A model generated the notes under the pieces. The model saw nothing but the letters and a program-made list of their open reading frames with translations, did not search any database and had not been told where the DNA came from. A stretch of DNA of 34,969 nucleotides from an uncultured Acidobacteriota bacterium. GTDB lineage: Bacteria > Acidobacteriota > Thermoanaerobaculia > UBA5066. Below are positions 17,859-26,401 of the stretch, in pieces; positions within the stretch are counted from its first letter, which is position 1; every line of letters begins with the position of its first letter. Made by a program: the position numbers and the translations under genes. The DNA lies in assembly GCA_903845115.1 (NCBI GenBank), contig CAIMWE010000059.1, positions 1 through 34,969 on the forward strand, given 5' to 3'.

Positions 17859-19003
17859 TTCGCCTCCCTCGCTTCTTTCGCGAGGAGGGTCCCCTTTTCC
17901 AGCGTCTCCCCGAGGACCTCCAGGGCCTGGGCCAGCTCCCGCAGTTCCGGGGCCTCCTCCTCTCCGGAGGGCGGCCGGGCGAAGTCGCCGCGGGCGTAGC
18001 GCCGCGCCTGGTCCGCGAGGCGGCGCAGGGGGCGCGAGATGATCTTGTCGAACGAGCGGTTGAGGACGAGGAGCGCGGCTCCTCCGAGGAAGAGGTAGAG
18101 GGTCAGGATTCGCCTCGCGAACCCGCCCAGCGGCGCGAGGCGGACGTCCAGCGGCCAGCTGACGACGAGAGACCAGGCGCCTCCTCCACGCGCCTCCGAG
18201 AGGGAATCGACCGGGGTCTCCACGATCCACGAGTTTCTCCCGCTGACCGGGTCCTTCATCTCGGTCATGCTGTCACCCCTCGCGTTGATCAGCTCGACGA
18301 GCTTCCCGACCCGCTCGCCCTTGCCGAGGTCTTCGAGGGCCTTCAGTTCCGGGTGAGCGATGACGTGGCCCTCCCGGCTGGCCAGGTAGATGCTTCCTCC
18401 CCCTCCCGGGTGGATCTTGCGCAGGCGCGAGACGAGCCCGTCGAGGTCGAGGTCCACCGTGGCCACTCCCACGATCCGCCCTTCGCGCCGGATCGGGGCC
18501 GAGAACGTCACCATCAGCGTTCCGCCCCCTCCCTCGTCGAAGTAGGGCTTGGACCAGAGTCCTCTTCCGGCCTCGACCGGAAGCCGGTACCAGTCCCACC
18601 GCAGGTACTCGTACGGGATCGAGAGCTCGCTCTCCAGCCCCTTCCGCCGGAAGGCGTAGGGCGCAAAACGGCCCAGGGGGGTCAGGCCCGGGTCGAGGAA
18701 GACCCCGGCCCCGTAGAGCCGGGGATTCTCGTGCAGCGACCGGCGGAGGAGCTCGCGGATCTCGTCGCCGCGCAGGGACTCGCCGATCGAGAGGCCCCGG
18801 GCCATCCCTTCTGCGATGAGGCGGGGGGGCTCGAACGTGAGGTCGATCCCCTCTTCCTCGAGCTTGGCGATCTGCAGCGACTCGAGCTTCAGCTGCTTGA
18901 GGAAGGTCTCCCGGCCCGCCCGGTAGCTTTCCCAGAGGAGGAGGATCAGGGGAATCCCCATGAGGATGCCGAGAAGGATCTGGATTCGCTTGCGAAGGCT
19001 CAC
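17855..19003 (-). CDS. Cache-HAMP membrane receptor without output domain
   Basis: The 382-aa protein has a membrane helix at about 6-24, a large extracytoplasmic double-Cache region (about 35-290; for example LYGAGVFLDPGLTPLGRFAPY, WSKPYFDEGGGGTLMVTFSAP, VGVATVDLDLDGLVSRL), a second helix (about 298-315) and a HAMP-like segment with a coiled-coil tail. It stops about 70 residues after the second helix, with no kinase, cyclase, methyl-accepting or phosphatase domain. GTG at 19003 was chosen because helix 1 follows directly. An ATG at 19114 would add 37 non-membrane residues. The stop overlaps the permease GTG. Its output may be the permease itself, or a partner kinase encoded elsewhere. Confidence 0.8.
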   Translation of the reverse strand: MSLRKRIQILLGILMGIPLILLLWESYRAGRETFLKQLKLESLQIAKLEEEGIDLTFEPPRLIAEGMARGLSIGESLRGDEIRELLRRSLHENPRLYGAGVFLDPGLTPLGRFAPYAFRRKGLESELSIPYEYLRWDWYRLPVEAGRGLWSKPYFDEGGGGTLMVTFSAPIRREGRIVGVATVDLDLDGLVSRLRKIHPGGGGSIYLASREGHVIAHPELKALEDLGKGERVGKLVELINARGDSMTEMKDPVSGRNSWIVETPVDSLSEARGGGAWSLVVSWPLDVRLAPLGGFARRILTLYLFLGGAALLVLNRSFDKIISRPLRRLADQARRYARGDFARPPSGEEEAPELRELAQALEVLGETLEKGTLLAKEAREAK

Positions 19004-19233
19004 GACCGTTCCCCCCGCGCTCGATCGGCGGAGGAACGGCTCAGCGGCGATGGACGGGAATTGCTGGGATGCGAAACGCTCTGCACCGCGCGAGAAAAGC
19101 AAGAATCGGGCCATAGGTCCGGCGAGAAATTCGCCCTGTTCGGATGTTTTGTGCCGATGATTTGCCGGTCCGTCGTCCCGGAGTGCGTCTCACGGGACGC
19201 TCCCTGGGACAGGAATAGGACGCCGGAATCCCA

Positions 19234-19259
19234 TGGCTGGCCCGCACCCGGGCCAGCCA
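19234..19259 (-). terminator. Strong hairpin after the short histidine kinase gene
   Basis: TGGCTGGCCCG and CGGGCCAGCCA form a perfect 11-bp stem with the 4-nt loop CACC, located 8 bp past the stop of the kinase gene. No U-tract follows on the minus strand, so it may be a U-less terminator or an mRNA-stabilising structure. The rest of 19004-19266 contains no gene I can support. Confidence 0.5.
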
Positions 19260-19266
19260 GCCGGGT

Positions 19267-20190
19267 CTACGGACGCCGAGCCGTCCGAAGACCGTTTCCG
19301 ACGACGGGCAGCGAGAAGGAGAAAATGGCTCCTCGGCCGAGGGAGCCCTCGGCCCGCACCTGTCCTCCGTGCCGCACCACGATTCGCTTGACCAGGGCGA
19401 GCCCGATGCCCGTTCCCTCGAATTCGGTCTCCCCGTGTAGCCGGTGAAAGACGCCGAACAGCTGGTCGGCGTAGGCCATGTCGAAGCCGGCTCCGTTGTC
19501 CTTCACGAAGTACTCGGGCCCCTCTGGACCGGGCCGCGAGCCGACCTCGATCACCGCGCGCTCCCGCTTCCCGCTGAACTTCACCGCATTCGAGAGGAGG
19601 TTCTGAAGGACGACCCGGATCAGCTCCGGGTCCCCGGTCGCGGGGGGGAGCTCCTCCGCTCGCGCCTCGAACCGATCCCACCGCTCGTCCGGGACGACCT
19701 CCCCGAGGAGCTCCTTCACCATGTTCGTCATGTCGATCGGCGCGCTCTTCATCTCGAGCCGGCTGGCGCGAGAGAAGCGGAGGAGGCCGTCGATCAGGTC
19801 GGACATCCGCAGGACGTTCGAGCGAACGAGCCCCACGAGACGCTGGACCTCGGGGTCGAGCTGCTCCAGATGGTCCCGGACGATGATCGCGGAGAACCCC
19901 TCGATCGCCCGAAGGGGAGCCCGCAGATCGTGCGACACGGAGTAGGAGAAGGCTTCCATCTCCTTGGTCGCAGCCTCCAGCTCGCCGCGCGTTCGTCGCA
20001 GCTCGTCGTTCTGCATCTCCAGCTCGGCCTGGTGGACCCCCAGCTCGTGGAGCAGGGAGCGGGCCTCCTCCGGAGATGGTTCCTGCCCTGCAGTTTCCCT
20101 GTCGGCGAACCGCTGCTCGGCCTTCAGGCGAAGGGACCGAGCGTCGGTCTTCACGGGAAGGGGAGTGGCTGGGCGCGGCTGCGCGTTCAT
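19267..20190 (-). CDS. Soluble sensor histidine kinase, short form
   Basis: The 307-aa protein has no membrane helix. Residues 15-75 form a charged helical segment (HELGVHQAELEMQNDELRRT) nearly matching the N-terminus of the 741-aa kinase at 23431-25656. The HisKA dimerisation domain follows with the phospho-acceptor His87 in SVSHDLRAPLRAI. The HATPase domain shows the N box NLLSNAVKFS, G1 DNGAGFDM and G2 EGTGIGLALVKR. No PAS or GAF domain is present, so signal input may come from a partner. It looks like the large kinase with its sensor modules removed. It lies 64 bp downstream of the 948-aa kinase gene, probably in the same operon. AGGAGG precedes the ATG at a long spacing of about 12 nt. 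No response regulator is nearby. Confidence 0.88.
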   Translation of the reverse strand: MNAQPRPATPLPVKTDARSLRLKAEQRFADRETAGQEPSPEEARSLLHELGVHQAELEMQNDELRRTRGELEAATKEMEAFSYSVSHDLRAPLRAIEGFSAIIVRDHLEQLDPEVQRLVGLVRSNVLRMSDLIDGLLRFSRASRLEMKSAPIDMTNMVKELLGEVVPDERWDRFEARAEELPPATGDPELIRVVLQNLLSNAVKFSGKRERAVIEVGSRPGPEGPEYFVKDNGAGFDMAYADQLFGVFHRLHGETEFEGTGIGLALVKRIVVRHGGQVRAEGSLGRGAIFSFSLPVVGNGLRTARRP

Positions 20191-20254
20191 GGACGCGCGA
20201 ATCCTCCTGTCGCCCCGGCCGGGCGTCTTCCGGTGAGCCGATCAGGCCTCCTGC

Positions 20255-23101
20255 TCACCTGCCTTCGTCTCCGGGTCCCTCGGGTCTCGTCGGCAGCGCG
20301 AACGAGAACGTCGCCCCCTTCCCGACCTCGCCTTCCGCCCAGACCCTTCCACCGTGCCGGGTCACGATCCTCTTGACCAGGGCCAGCCCGATGCCCGTCC
20401 CCTCGAACTCGGCCACGCTATGGAGCCGCTGGAAGACCCCGAAGAGCTTGTCGGCGTAGGCCATGTCGAACCCGGCCCCGCTGTCCCGGACCCGGTAGAC
20501 GGCGAAGTCTCCCTCGATTTCGCCGGTCACTTCGACCACCGGCTCGTCCGCGTGCGACGAGTACTTCAACGCGTTCGAGAGCAGGTTGATCCACACCTGC
20601 CGGAGCAGCGGGGCGTCCCCCTCCGCATCCGGTAGCTCGCCCAGCCGAAAGTCGACCTTCGTCCTTGTTTCCGGATCCCCGGCGACCTCCTCGAAGGCGG
20701 ACCGGGCGATCTCTTTCATGCCCAGCCGTGTGAGCCGGATCTCGGTCCGGCTGGTCCGCGAGAAGGCCAGGAGGTCGTCGATCAGATCGGACATCCTTTG
20801 CGTATTGGAGCCGATGACGCCCAGAAGACGCTCTCCTTCGGCGTCGAGCTGCCCGCCGTGGTTCCTGATGACCTTTTCGCCAAAGCCCTTGATCGCCCGG
20901 AGCGGCGCCCGAAGGTCGTGCGACACGGAGTGAGAGAAAGCGTCCAGCTCCCTGTTGGCGGCCTCCAAGGATGCCGTACGCTCCTCGACCCGCCGCTCCA
21001 GGTCGGCGTTCAGCTGGTCGATCCGCTCGGCGGCCTTCTTGCGGTCCGTGATGTCCTGCACGAGAGCGACGAGGTAGTCCACGGAACCGTCCGTCTTCCG
21101 GACGGCGGCCACCGACAGGTCCGTCGAGACCGGACTCCCGTCCTTCCGGACGAACCGCTTCTCCATCGAATAGGCGTCGATCTCGCCCCGGAGGACGCCC
21201 TCGAATCGCTCCACCTCCGCTCCGAGGTCCTCCGGGTGGGTCAGGTCCGCCCACGTCGACGGCCAGAGTTCCTCACGGCTGTATCCCAGAATCTGGCAGA
21301 GCCGGTCGTTGACCTCCAGCCACCCCTTCGTCGGGGACGTGATGCAGCTGCCGATCATGGGTAGCTCGAAGAAACGCCGGAAGCGCAACAGTGATTCGCG
21401 GACGGCCTCCTCCGCCTGCTTGTGCTCGGTGATGTCCATCAGTGTGTGCAGGCTGGCAGGGCGTCCATTCCATTGAATATTCACGACGGTGTTCGCCAAC
21501 ACCCAGCGGAAGCTTCCGTCCTTGTTCAGAAGCCGGAACTCCAGGACGGAGGGGAGCGACTCTCCCCACATCCTTCGTTGGTAGTTGTCCACGATCTCGG
21601 CGCGATCGTCCGGATGAACGAACAAGGGAAAAGGGTTCGAGACGATTTCGTCCGCCGAGAATCCGGTCATCGTGATACTGGCAGGGTTGAACTGCTCGAT
21701 CAGACCATCGTGGATCACCACGACGGCCTCGAAGGTGCTGTCTACCAGGAGCCGGTACTGTCCTTCACTCTCCCGCAGCGCCTCGTCGGCCTGCATGCGC
21801 TCGGTGATGTCGTCGAAAACGCCCAGGATGCCCTCGACCCGACCGCCGCCATCGAACAGAGGGATCTTGGTCGTATCGACCCATATCGGTGTGCCGTCCG
21901 CCCTCTGCAGTCGTTCCACGATATGACGTTTCGCCTTGCCACTACCGACGACCTGCGCGTCATCCGATCGATACGCTTCGGCCATTTCCCGAGGCCACGG
22001 CAAGTCGAAGTCCGTCTTCCCGACGACTTGCGCCGTGTCGGTCAAGCCCGCTGCCCGGGCGAATTGCTGGTTGCACCCGAGGTAGACGCTGTCCCTGTCT
22101 TTTCGGAAGATGGCCTGGGGGACGGAATCCAGGATCTCCCGGAGAAGCGCTCGATTGGCCCGTAAGTCCTCCTCGGCCTTCTTGCGCTCCGTGATGTCCC
22201 GTGTGATCTTCCCGAAGCCGCGCAGTTGACCCGACTCGTCCCGTAGGGCGGTGATGACGATGCTGGCGAAGAACCGGGAGCCGTCCTTGCGGACCCTCCA
22301 GCCTTCGTCTGCAAAGCGCCCTTCCGCCGCCGCCACCTTCAGTTCCCGTTCCGGCTTCCCGCTCTCGATGTCCTCCGGCGGATAGAACAGGGAGAAGTGC
22401 TGCCCGATGATCTCCTCCGGTCGATAGCCCTTGATCCGCTCGGCTCCCGCGTACCATCTCACGACCCGGCCAGCCGGGTCGAGCATGACGATGGCGTAGT
22501 CCTGGACGCCCTCGACCATCAGGCGGAAGTCCGTCTCCCGTTCGTGCAGAGCGCTTTCCGCTTTGTCCCTCTGTGTGCGGAATCGGCTCGATGAATAGGC
22601 ATTGGCGAGGCTCGCCTGGATGAGGGTGCGAAAGCGGTCCATCAGATCGCGTGTCCGCTTGAAGTACGCGTTCTCCTTCGTGTCGAGGATGCAGATGGTT
22701 CCGAACAGCTCGCCGTTCGGCCATGCGATGGGAAGGCCGCAGTAGGAAATCATGCCCAGCTGGATGTCTGGATTGTGGTCCCAGTCCGGGTCTTTCAAGG
22801 CATTGGGCACCAGCAGCTCGAGCCGGGTGCTCATGACCTTTTCGCAATAGAGCCCCGTTCCTAACGGCGCCTTCTCGCCCCGATGGTAGACGTTGCCGGG
22901 ACTGTGGCTACTGACGAACACCTCGAGTTCGTGCGGGTGCACTCGCATGATCAGCGCAGCCGGGACCCCCGCGATCTCCGCGAGCAGGTCGGCTGTGGTC
23001 TTCCAGTTCTCGATCTCCGCCTCCGGTAGCTCGATGTCGTCGAGTAGCGGGTATCTTGGGTATCTCGGGCCGAGTCTCTGGCCGTCGACTTCGGTCGACA
23101 T
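20255..23101 (-). CDS. GAF and multi-PAS sensor histidine kinase
   Basis: The 948-aa soluble protein has a GAF domain (about 35-170; PLGTGLYCEKVM, ISYCGLPIAWPNGELFGTIC) and four PAS/PAC units (about 190-305, 310-435, 445-560 and 565-690, each ending in DITE/DITD-type linkers). A coiled coil (LERRVEERTASLEAANREL) leads to HisKA with His728 in SVSHDLRAPLRAI and an HATPase domain (NLLSNALKYS, DSGAGFDM, EGTGIGLALVKR). No receiver domain or membrane helix is visible. The second PAS (VPQAIFRKDRDSVYLGCNQQFA) closely matches one in the 741-aa kinase, even at DNA level. The ATG at 23101 has no good SD. It is an orphan kinase and the ligand is unknown. Confidence 0.9.
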   Translation of the reverse strand: MSTEVDGQRLGPRYPRYPLLDDIELPEAEIENWKTTADLLAEIAGVPAALIMRVHPHELEVFVSSHSPGNVYHRGEKAPLGTGLYCEKVMSTRLELLVPNALKDPDWDHNPDIQLGMISYCGLPIAWPNGELFGTICILDTKENAYFKRTRDLMDRFRTLIQASLANAYSSSRFRTQRDKAESALHERETDFRLMVEGVQDYAIVMLDPAGRVVRWYAGAERIKGYRPEEIIGQHFSLFYPPEDIESGKPERELKVAAAEGRFADEGWRVRKDGSRFFASIVITALRDESGQLRGFGKITRDITERKKAEEDLRANRALLREILDSVPQAIFRKDRDSVYLGCNQQFARAAGLTDTAQVVGKTDFDLPWPREMAEAYRSDDAQVVGSGKAKRHIVERLQRADGTPIWVDTTKIPLFDGGGRVEGILGVFDDITERMQADEALRESEGQYRLLVDSTFEAVVVIHDGLIEQFNPASITMTGFSADEIVSNPFPLFVHPDDRAEIVDNYQRRMWGESLPSVLEFRLLNKDGSFRWVLANTVVNIQWNGRPASLHTLMDITEHKQAEEAVRESLLRFRRFFELPMIGSCITSPTKGWLEVNDRLCQILGYSREELWPSTWADLTHPEDLGAEVERFEGVLRGEIDAYSMEKRFVRKDGSPVSTDLSVAAVRKTDGSVDYLVALVQDITDRKKAAERIDQLNADLERRVEERTASLEAANRELDAFSHSVSHDLRAPLRAIKGFGEKVIRNHGGQLDAEGERLLGVIGSNTQRMSDLIDDLLAFSRTSRTEIRLTRLGMKEIARSAFEEVAGDPETRTKVDFRLGELPDAEGDAPLLRQVWINLLSNALKYSSHADEPVVEVTGEIEGDFAVYRVRDSGAGFDMAYADKLFGVFQRLHSVAEFEGTGIGLALVKRIVTRHGGRVWAEGEVGKGATFSFALPTRPEGPGDEGR

Positions 23102-23430
23102 GATCAGAGTCCCCAGGAGGGGCGTCGCGCCGCACGTTCGAGCCTCTCGAGCCCCGGCGAACTCCCTGGCACCGTCCTCGTGGTTCGTATCGGATCAGCC
23201 AGATCGCCGAGATTGACTCCTCGATAGCCGACCGGGGAAATAGAAATCCGCCGCGGGGAGCCGATGTGAAGGATGCCGGTTCGCAGACCATCCATTTTCC
23301 CTCTGACGAGCGTGCCGCCCTGGCACGGCCAAGGCCAGCGGGCCGATGGGAACGACACCGAGCAAGGGATCGCCGAATGGAACGGCATGGTCGGAACCTC
23401 TGCAAGCGGGATCATCTCACAGCGGCAGGG
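23102..23430. other. Intergenic stretch without a supported gene
   Basis: These 329 bp separate two minus-strand kinase genes. A minus-strand frame at 23104-23415 stays open for 103 codons but lacks an SD or recognisable similarity and is composition-driven. I see no convincing promoter, RNA fold or repeat. Local G+C looks lower than in the flanking genes around 23220-23300. Confidence 0.6.
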
Positions 23431-25656
23431 TCAGGAGCCTTTCGAAGTCCCCGGCGGCAGTACCAGCTTCCGCCGGGACGCGCTGACGTCGGACGGCGGC
23501 TTCACCGGAAGCCAGAAGGAGAAAATGGCTCCTCGGCCCAGCTCCCCTTCGGCCCAGATCCGCCCTCCGTGCCGGACGACGATCCTCCGGACCAGGGCGA
23601 GGCCGACCCCGGTCCCCTCGAACTCGTGGATCGCGTGGAGCCGGTGGAACACTCCGAACAGCTTGTCGACGAACTTCATGTCGAATCCGACCCCGTTGTC
23701 CCGGACCCGGTAGATCGCCTCGTCCCCCTCGACCTTGCCCTCGACGACGATTTCCGGGCGCTCCTGTCCAGAGGAGAACTTGACCGCGTTCGACAGGAGG
23801 TTCTCCCAGACCGTATTCAGGAGTCCGGCATCCCCGGTGGCCTCAGGCAGGACACCCACGGAGAAGGCGACCCGCGAGAGAAACGCAGGGTCCGCTACAA
23901 CCTGGGTGAATGCCTTCTTTGCGGCCTCGGTCATGTCCACCGAGCCAAAGGTGAGATCGGCCCGCCCCGCGCGAGAGAAGGAGAGGAGGTCGTCGATGAG
24001 GTGTCCCATCCGCTGAGCGTTCCAGCGGACCTGCCCGAAGTGGCGGCGTCCGTCGTCGTCGAGCTGCCCGCCATGGTCCCGGGCGATCAAGGCCGAGTGG
24101 CCGTCGATGGCCCGGAGGGGCGCCCGAAGCTCGTGGGCGACGGAGTACGAATAGGTTTCCAGCTCCCGGTTGGCTTCCGCCAGCTCCGCCGTCCTCTCCA
24201 CGACTCTCCGCTCCAGCTCGGCGTGGAGCGTCTGGAGTTCCTGCTCGGCCCGCTTTCGGTCGATGGCCGTCGCCATCTCGCCGGAAAGGAAAGAGAGGAA
24301 GTCCATGTCCGGCCTGCTGAAGCGCGCCTCGGTCGTGTAGGTCTGGACCACGACGGCGCCAATCGTCACGCCCGAGACCTCCAGGGGAGAGCCGAGCCAG
24401 CTGGAGGGAAAGGTGCCGTGGACTTCGACTTCTCTCCTCGCCACGAGATTCTCCAGGTCCTCGCGGGAAGCCAGCAGGGGCTTCCCGGTCCGGATCACGA
24501 ATTCCGTCAGTCCACGGCCAACGGGCTTCGGCGCGGGAGCCGGGTCGAACTCGTCCACGAAGTACGGAAATTCGAGCACTTCCTTCGCAGGGTCCAGAAG
24601 AGCGACGTAGAAGTTTCGCGCCTGAACCACTTCCCCGAAGATCGCGTGAGCGCGATCGAAGAAGTCGTCGAGGCTCCGTGTGCCGCTGGCAGCTTCCGAG
24701 ATACGGTAAGCCGCCTCCCGCATGCGCTCGGCGTGCCGCCGCCCGGTGATGTCCTCGAAGACACCCAGAATGCCCTGCGCCTCGCCTCTGGCGTCCAGCA
24801 TCGGGACCTTCGTCGTTTCGACCCACCGCTCGGTACCGTCCGACAGCCCACGCGCCGCCACGTGCCGTTTCGGGACCCCGCTCCCCATGACCCGCTCGTC
24901 ATCGGCTCGCTGGGCATCGGCTTCTTCCCGACGCCCGCTGAGGTCGAAGTCCGACTTGCCGACAACTTGCTCCGGGCCGGCCAACCCCACCCATCGGGCG
25001 AAGGGTTGGTTGCATCCGAGGTAGACGCTGGCCCGGTCCTTCCAGAAGATGGCCTGGGGGACCGAATCCAGGATCTCCCGGAGAAGAGCTCGATTGGCCC
25101 GTAGGGCCTCCTCCGCCTCCTTGCGCTCGGTCACGTCGGTCAACGCGACCCGACAGGACCTCGACCCGGAGAAAAGGTCGTCGTGGACGACGGAGTCGAT
25201 CCGGCCCCGGAAAGGCGCGCCTTCCTCCGTCACCATCCTCACCTCGAAGGACGACGGCTTCCCGGTCTCGAAAAGCCGCCGGAGGTGAAGGTCGTAGGTC
25301 TCCTGGCTCGCGGAATCGACGAAGCGGCTGAAGGGACGCCCGATGAGTGCCGTCCGGGGGACCCCCAGGCGGCCCGTGAGAGTCAGGTTCGCCTCCAGGA
25401 GCAGTCCCTTGTCATTCAGGACCGCGTATCCCACCGGGGCGAGGTCGTAGAGGTCGAAGTACTTCTCCCGGGATGCCTCCAGCTCGTCACGCGTTCGCCA
25501 CAGCTCCTCGTTCTGCAGCTCCATCTCGATCTGGCGGACCTCCAGCTCGTGGACGAGGCCGAGGGTCTCCTCGGGCCTCTGCTCGAGCCCGGGAGCTTTC
25601 CTGGCGGCGAGCCGGCGCTCGGCCTTCTCGCGCAAGGCCCGATCGTCATTCGTCAC
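23431..25656 (-). CDS. PAS-PAS-GAF sensor histidine kinase
   Basis: The 741-aa soluble protein has an N-terminal helical segment (about 5-62) like that of the 307-aa kinase. A PAS domain follows (about 65-178), then a second PAS (about 185-305; VPQAIFWKDRASVYLGCNQ), a GAF domain (about 315-465), a coiled coil, and HisKA with His508 in SVAHELRAPLRAI (Glu instead of the Asp in its two relatives). The HATPase domain carries NLLSNAVKFS, DNGVGFDM and EGTGVGLALVRR. GTG at 25656 is preferred because similarity to the short kinase begins there. An upstream in-frame ATG at 25833 would add 59 unrelated residues. A 14-codon reading frame (25653-25697) ends with a TGA overlapping this GTG, which may couple translation. 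No response regulator is nearby. Confidence 0.88.
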   Translation of the reverse strand: MTNDDRALREKAERRLAARKAPGLEQRPEETLGLVHELEVRQIEMELQNEELWRTRDELEASREKYFDLYDLAPVGYAVLNDKGLLLEANLTLTGRLGVPRTALIGRPFSRFVDSASQETYDLHLRRLFETGKPSSFEVRMVTEEGAPFRGRIDSVVHDDLFSGSRSCRVALTDVTERKEAEEALRANRALLREILDSVPQAIFWKDRASVYLGCNQPFARWVGLAGPEQVVGKSDFDLSGRREEADAQRADDERVMGSGVPKRHVAARGLSDGTERWVETTKVPMLDARGEAQGILGVFEDITGRRHAERMREAAYRISEAASGTRSLDDFFDRAHAIFGEVVQARNFYVALLDPAKEVLEFPYFVDEFDPAPAPKPVGRGLTEFVIRTGKPLLASREDLENLVARREVEVHGTFPSSWLGSPLEVSGVTIGAVVVQTYTTEARFSRPDMDFLSFLSGEMATAIDRKRAEQELQTLHAELERRVVERTAELAEANRELETYSYSVAHELRAPLRAIDGHSALIARDHGGQLDDDGRRHFGQVRWNAQRMGHLIDDLLSFSRAGRADLTFGSVDMTEAAKKAFTQVVADPAFLSRVAFSVGVLPEATGDAGLLNTVWENLLSNAVKFSSGQERPEIVVEGKVEGDEAIYRVRDNGVGFDMKFVDKLFGVFHRLHAIHEFEGTGVGLALVRRIVVRHGGRIWAEGELGRGAIFSFWLPVKPPSDVSASRRKLVLPPGTSKGS

Positions 25657-25759
25657 GAATGGGACCTTAGCGGGGGGTGGGCCGCGACCCGCTTCATATA
25701 GCCGTATGGACCGGCATGCTCGTTTCCGGAAGCAGGACGATGCTGGCCGCCTCCAAGGG

Positions 25760-25978
25760 CTAGGCGCCGCTGGAACCGTCGGGGAGACGGCCCAACTTCG
25801 TAGAAGAGGTGCCGCCGAAAAGGCCCCTCGCATCCGTCAGGGCCTTCGTCCCGCCAGCGGCAGTCGATATCACGTGCACGTGGTCCGGCTGCCAATGGAT
25901 AACGCCCCCGCTGACGACGTCGAGGTCGGCATCGGTGAGTTCGGTAGGCGTTTCAGGGGGCTTCTCGTCCTGAGCCAT
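25760..25978 (-). CDS. Small peptide with double-glycine type leader, candidate RiPP/bacteriocin precursor
   Basis: The 72-aa product starts MAQDEKPPETPTELTDADLD and continues VVSGG. An acidic leader of the ELTDADLDxVSGG form is typical of peptides cut after Gly-Gly by C39-type peptidase/ABC exporters. The predicted mature part is about 47 aa, begins VIHWQPDHVHVIS, has four His/Trp-rich positions near its start, further GG pairs (STAAGG, LFGG) and no Cys. AAAGGAG lies about 6 nt before the ATG, a stronger SD than most genes here, and a TTGACA -35 lies upstream. Reading on upstream of the ATG in frame adds 36 residues without support. No maturase, peptidase or transporter is in the window, so the export route is unknown. 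The three-kinase cluster lies downstream on the same strand. Confidence 0.7.
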   Translation of the reverse strand: MAQDEKPPETPTELTDADLDVVSGGVIHWQPDHVHVISTAAGGTKALTDARGLFGGTSSTKLGRLPDGSSGA

Positions 25979-26013
25979 CGGGACTCCTTTCGGGCTCGCG
26001 CTGAAATGCGCAG

Positions 26014-26043
26014 ATCGTGCGGCGCCGAGCTCCGCGATGTCAA
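26014..26043 (-). promoter_or_regulatory. Candidate sigma-70 type promoter of the GG-leader peptide gene
   Basis: On the minus strand a perfect -35 TTGACA (26038-26043) is followed after 18 nt by CACGAT (26014-26019), which keeps the A2, A5 and T6 of the -10 consensus. The expected start near 26007 leaves about 28 nt of 5' UTR containing the AAAGGAG ribosome site. The 143-bp region is also the upstream region of the divergent integrase remnant. Confidence 0.45.
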
Positions 26044-26121
26044 GTGAGGAACGGCGGAGATGCGCGCCGGAACCCGCCTGGGTCATCCCACCCAGAGAGC
26101 GCGAAGAAGGGGGGCTAGGGG

Positions 26122-26400
26122 ATGGCGAGCCTCGAGCGCGACAAGTGGGAAAACGTCATCCTCCGGTTCCGGGTCGGCGGTCGCGGCACGCCGGAGCTCC
26201 GGGAGAATCTCGGGCCGATGACGGTCGACGACGTCCGGGCCGAGGCGGACAAGATCGTCGGCCGCTGGTGCGGCACGACGCGGCACATTGATCCCCGGAT
26301 CATCTTCTCGGCGCTCGCCGATTCGTATGTGAAGGCTGAGGCGCCTCGGCTGTCGGATCAGGACCGGGCCCTCCTGTCGAGAGTCGTCCTGAGGCACCTT
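26122..26400 (+). pseudogene. 5' remnant of a tyrosine-type integrase
   Basis: The first 93 codons read like the N-terminal arm and SAM-like core-binding domain of a phage or island integrase: NVILRFRVGGRGTPELRENL, then DDVRAEADKIVG and FSALADSYVKAEAPRLSDQD leading to RHLRPLL. The catalytic domain is missing. Near 26400 the similarity in this frame ends and a different recombinase continues in another frame. In this frame translation runs to a stop at 26485-26487. AAGGGGGG about 7 nt before the ATG is a plausible ribosome site, so the 5' end looks original. The assignment is by pattern of the N-terminal region and is moderately sure. Confidence 0.55.
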
Positions 26401-26401
26401 C

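Noticed and set aside
23104-23415. Minus-strand 103-codon frame ending just before the 948-aa kinase gene
   Set aside because: No SD, no recognisable domain, and a composition typical of translated noncoding GC-rich DNA.
25657-25833. N-terminal extension of the 741-aa kinase from an ATG at 25833
   Set aside because: The added 59 residues have no similarity to the related short kinase and overlap the peptide gene on the same strand.
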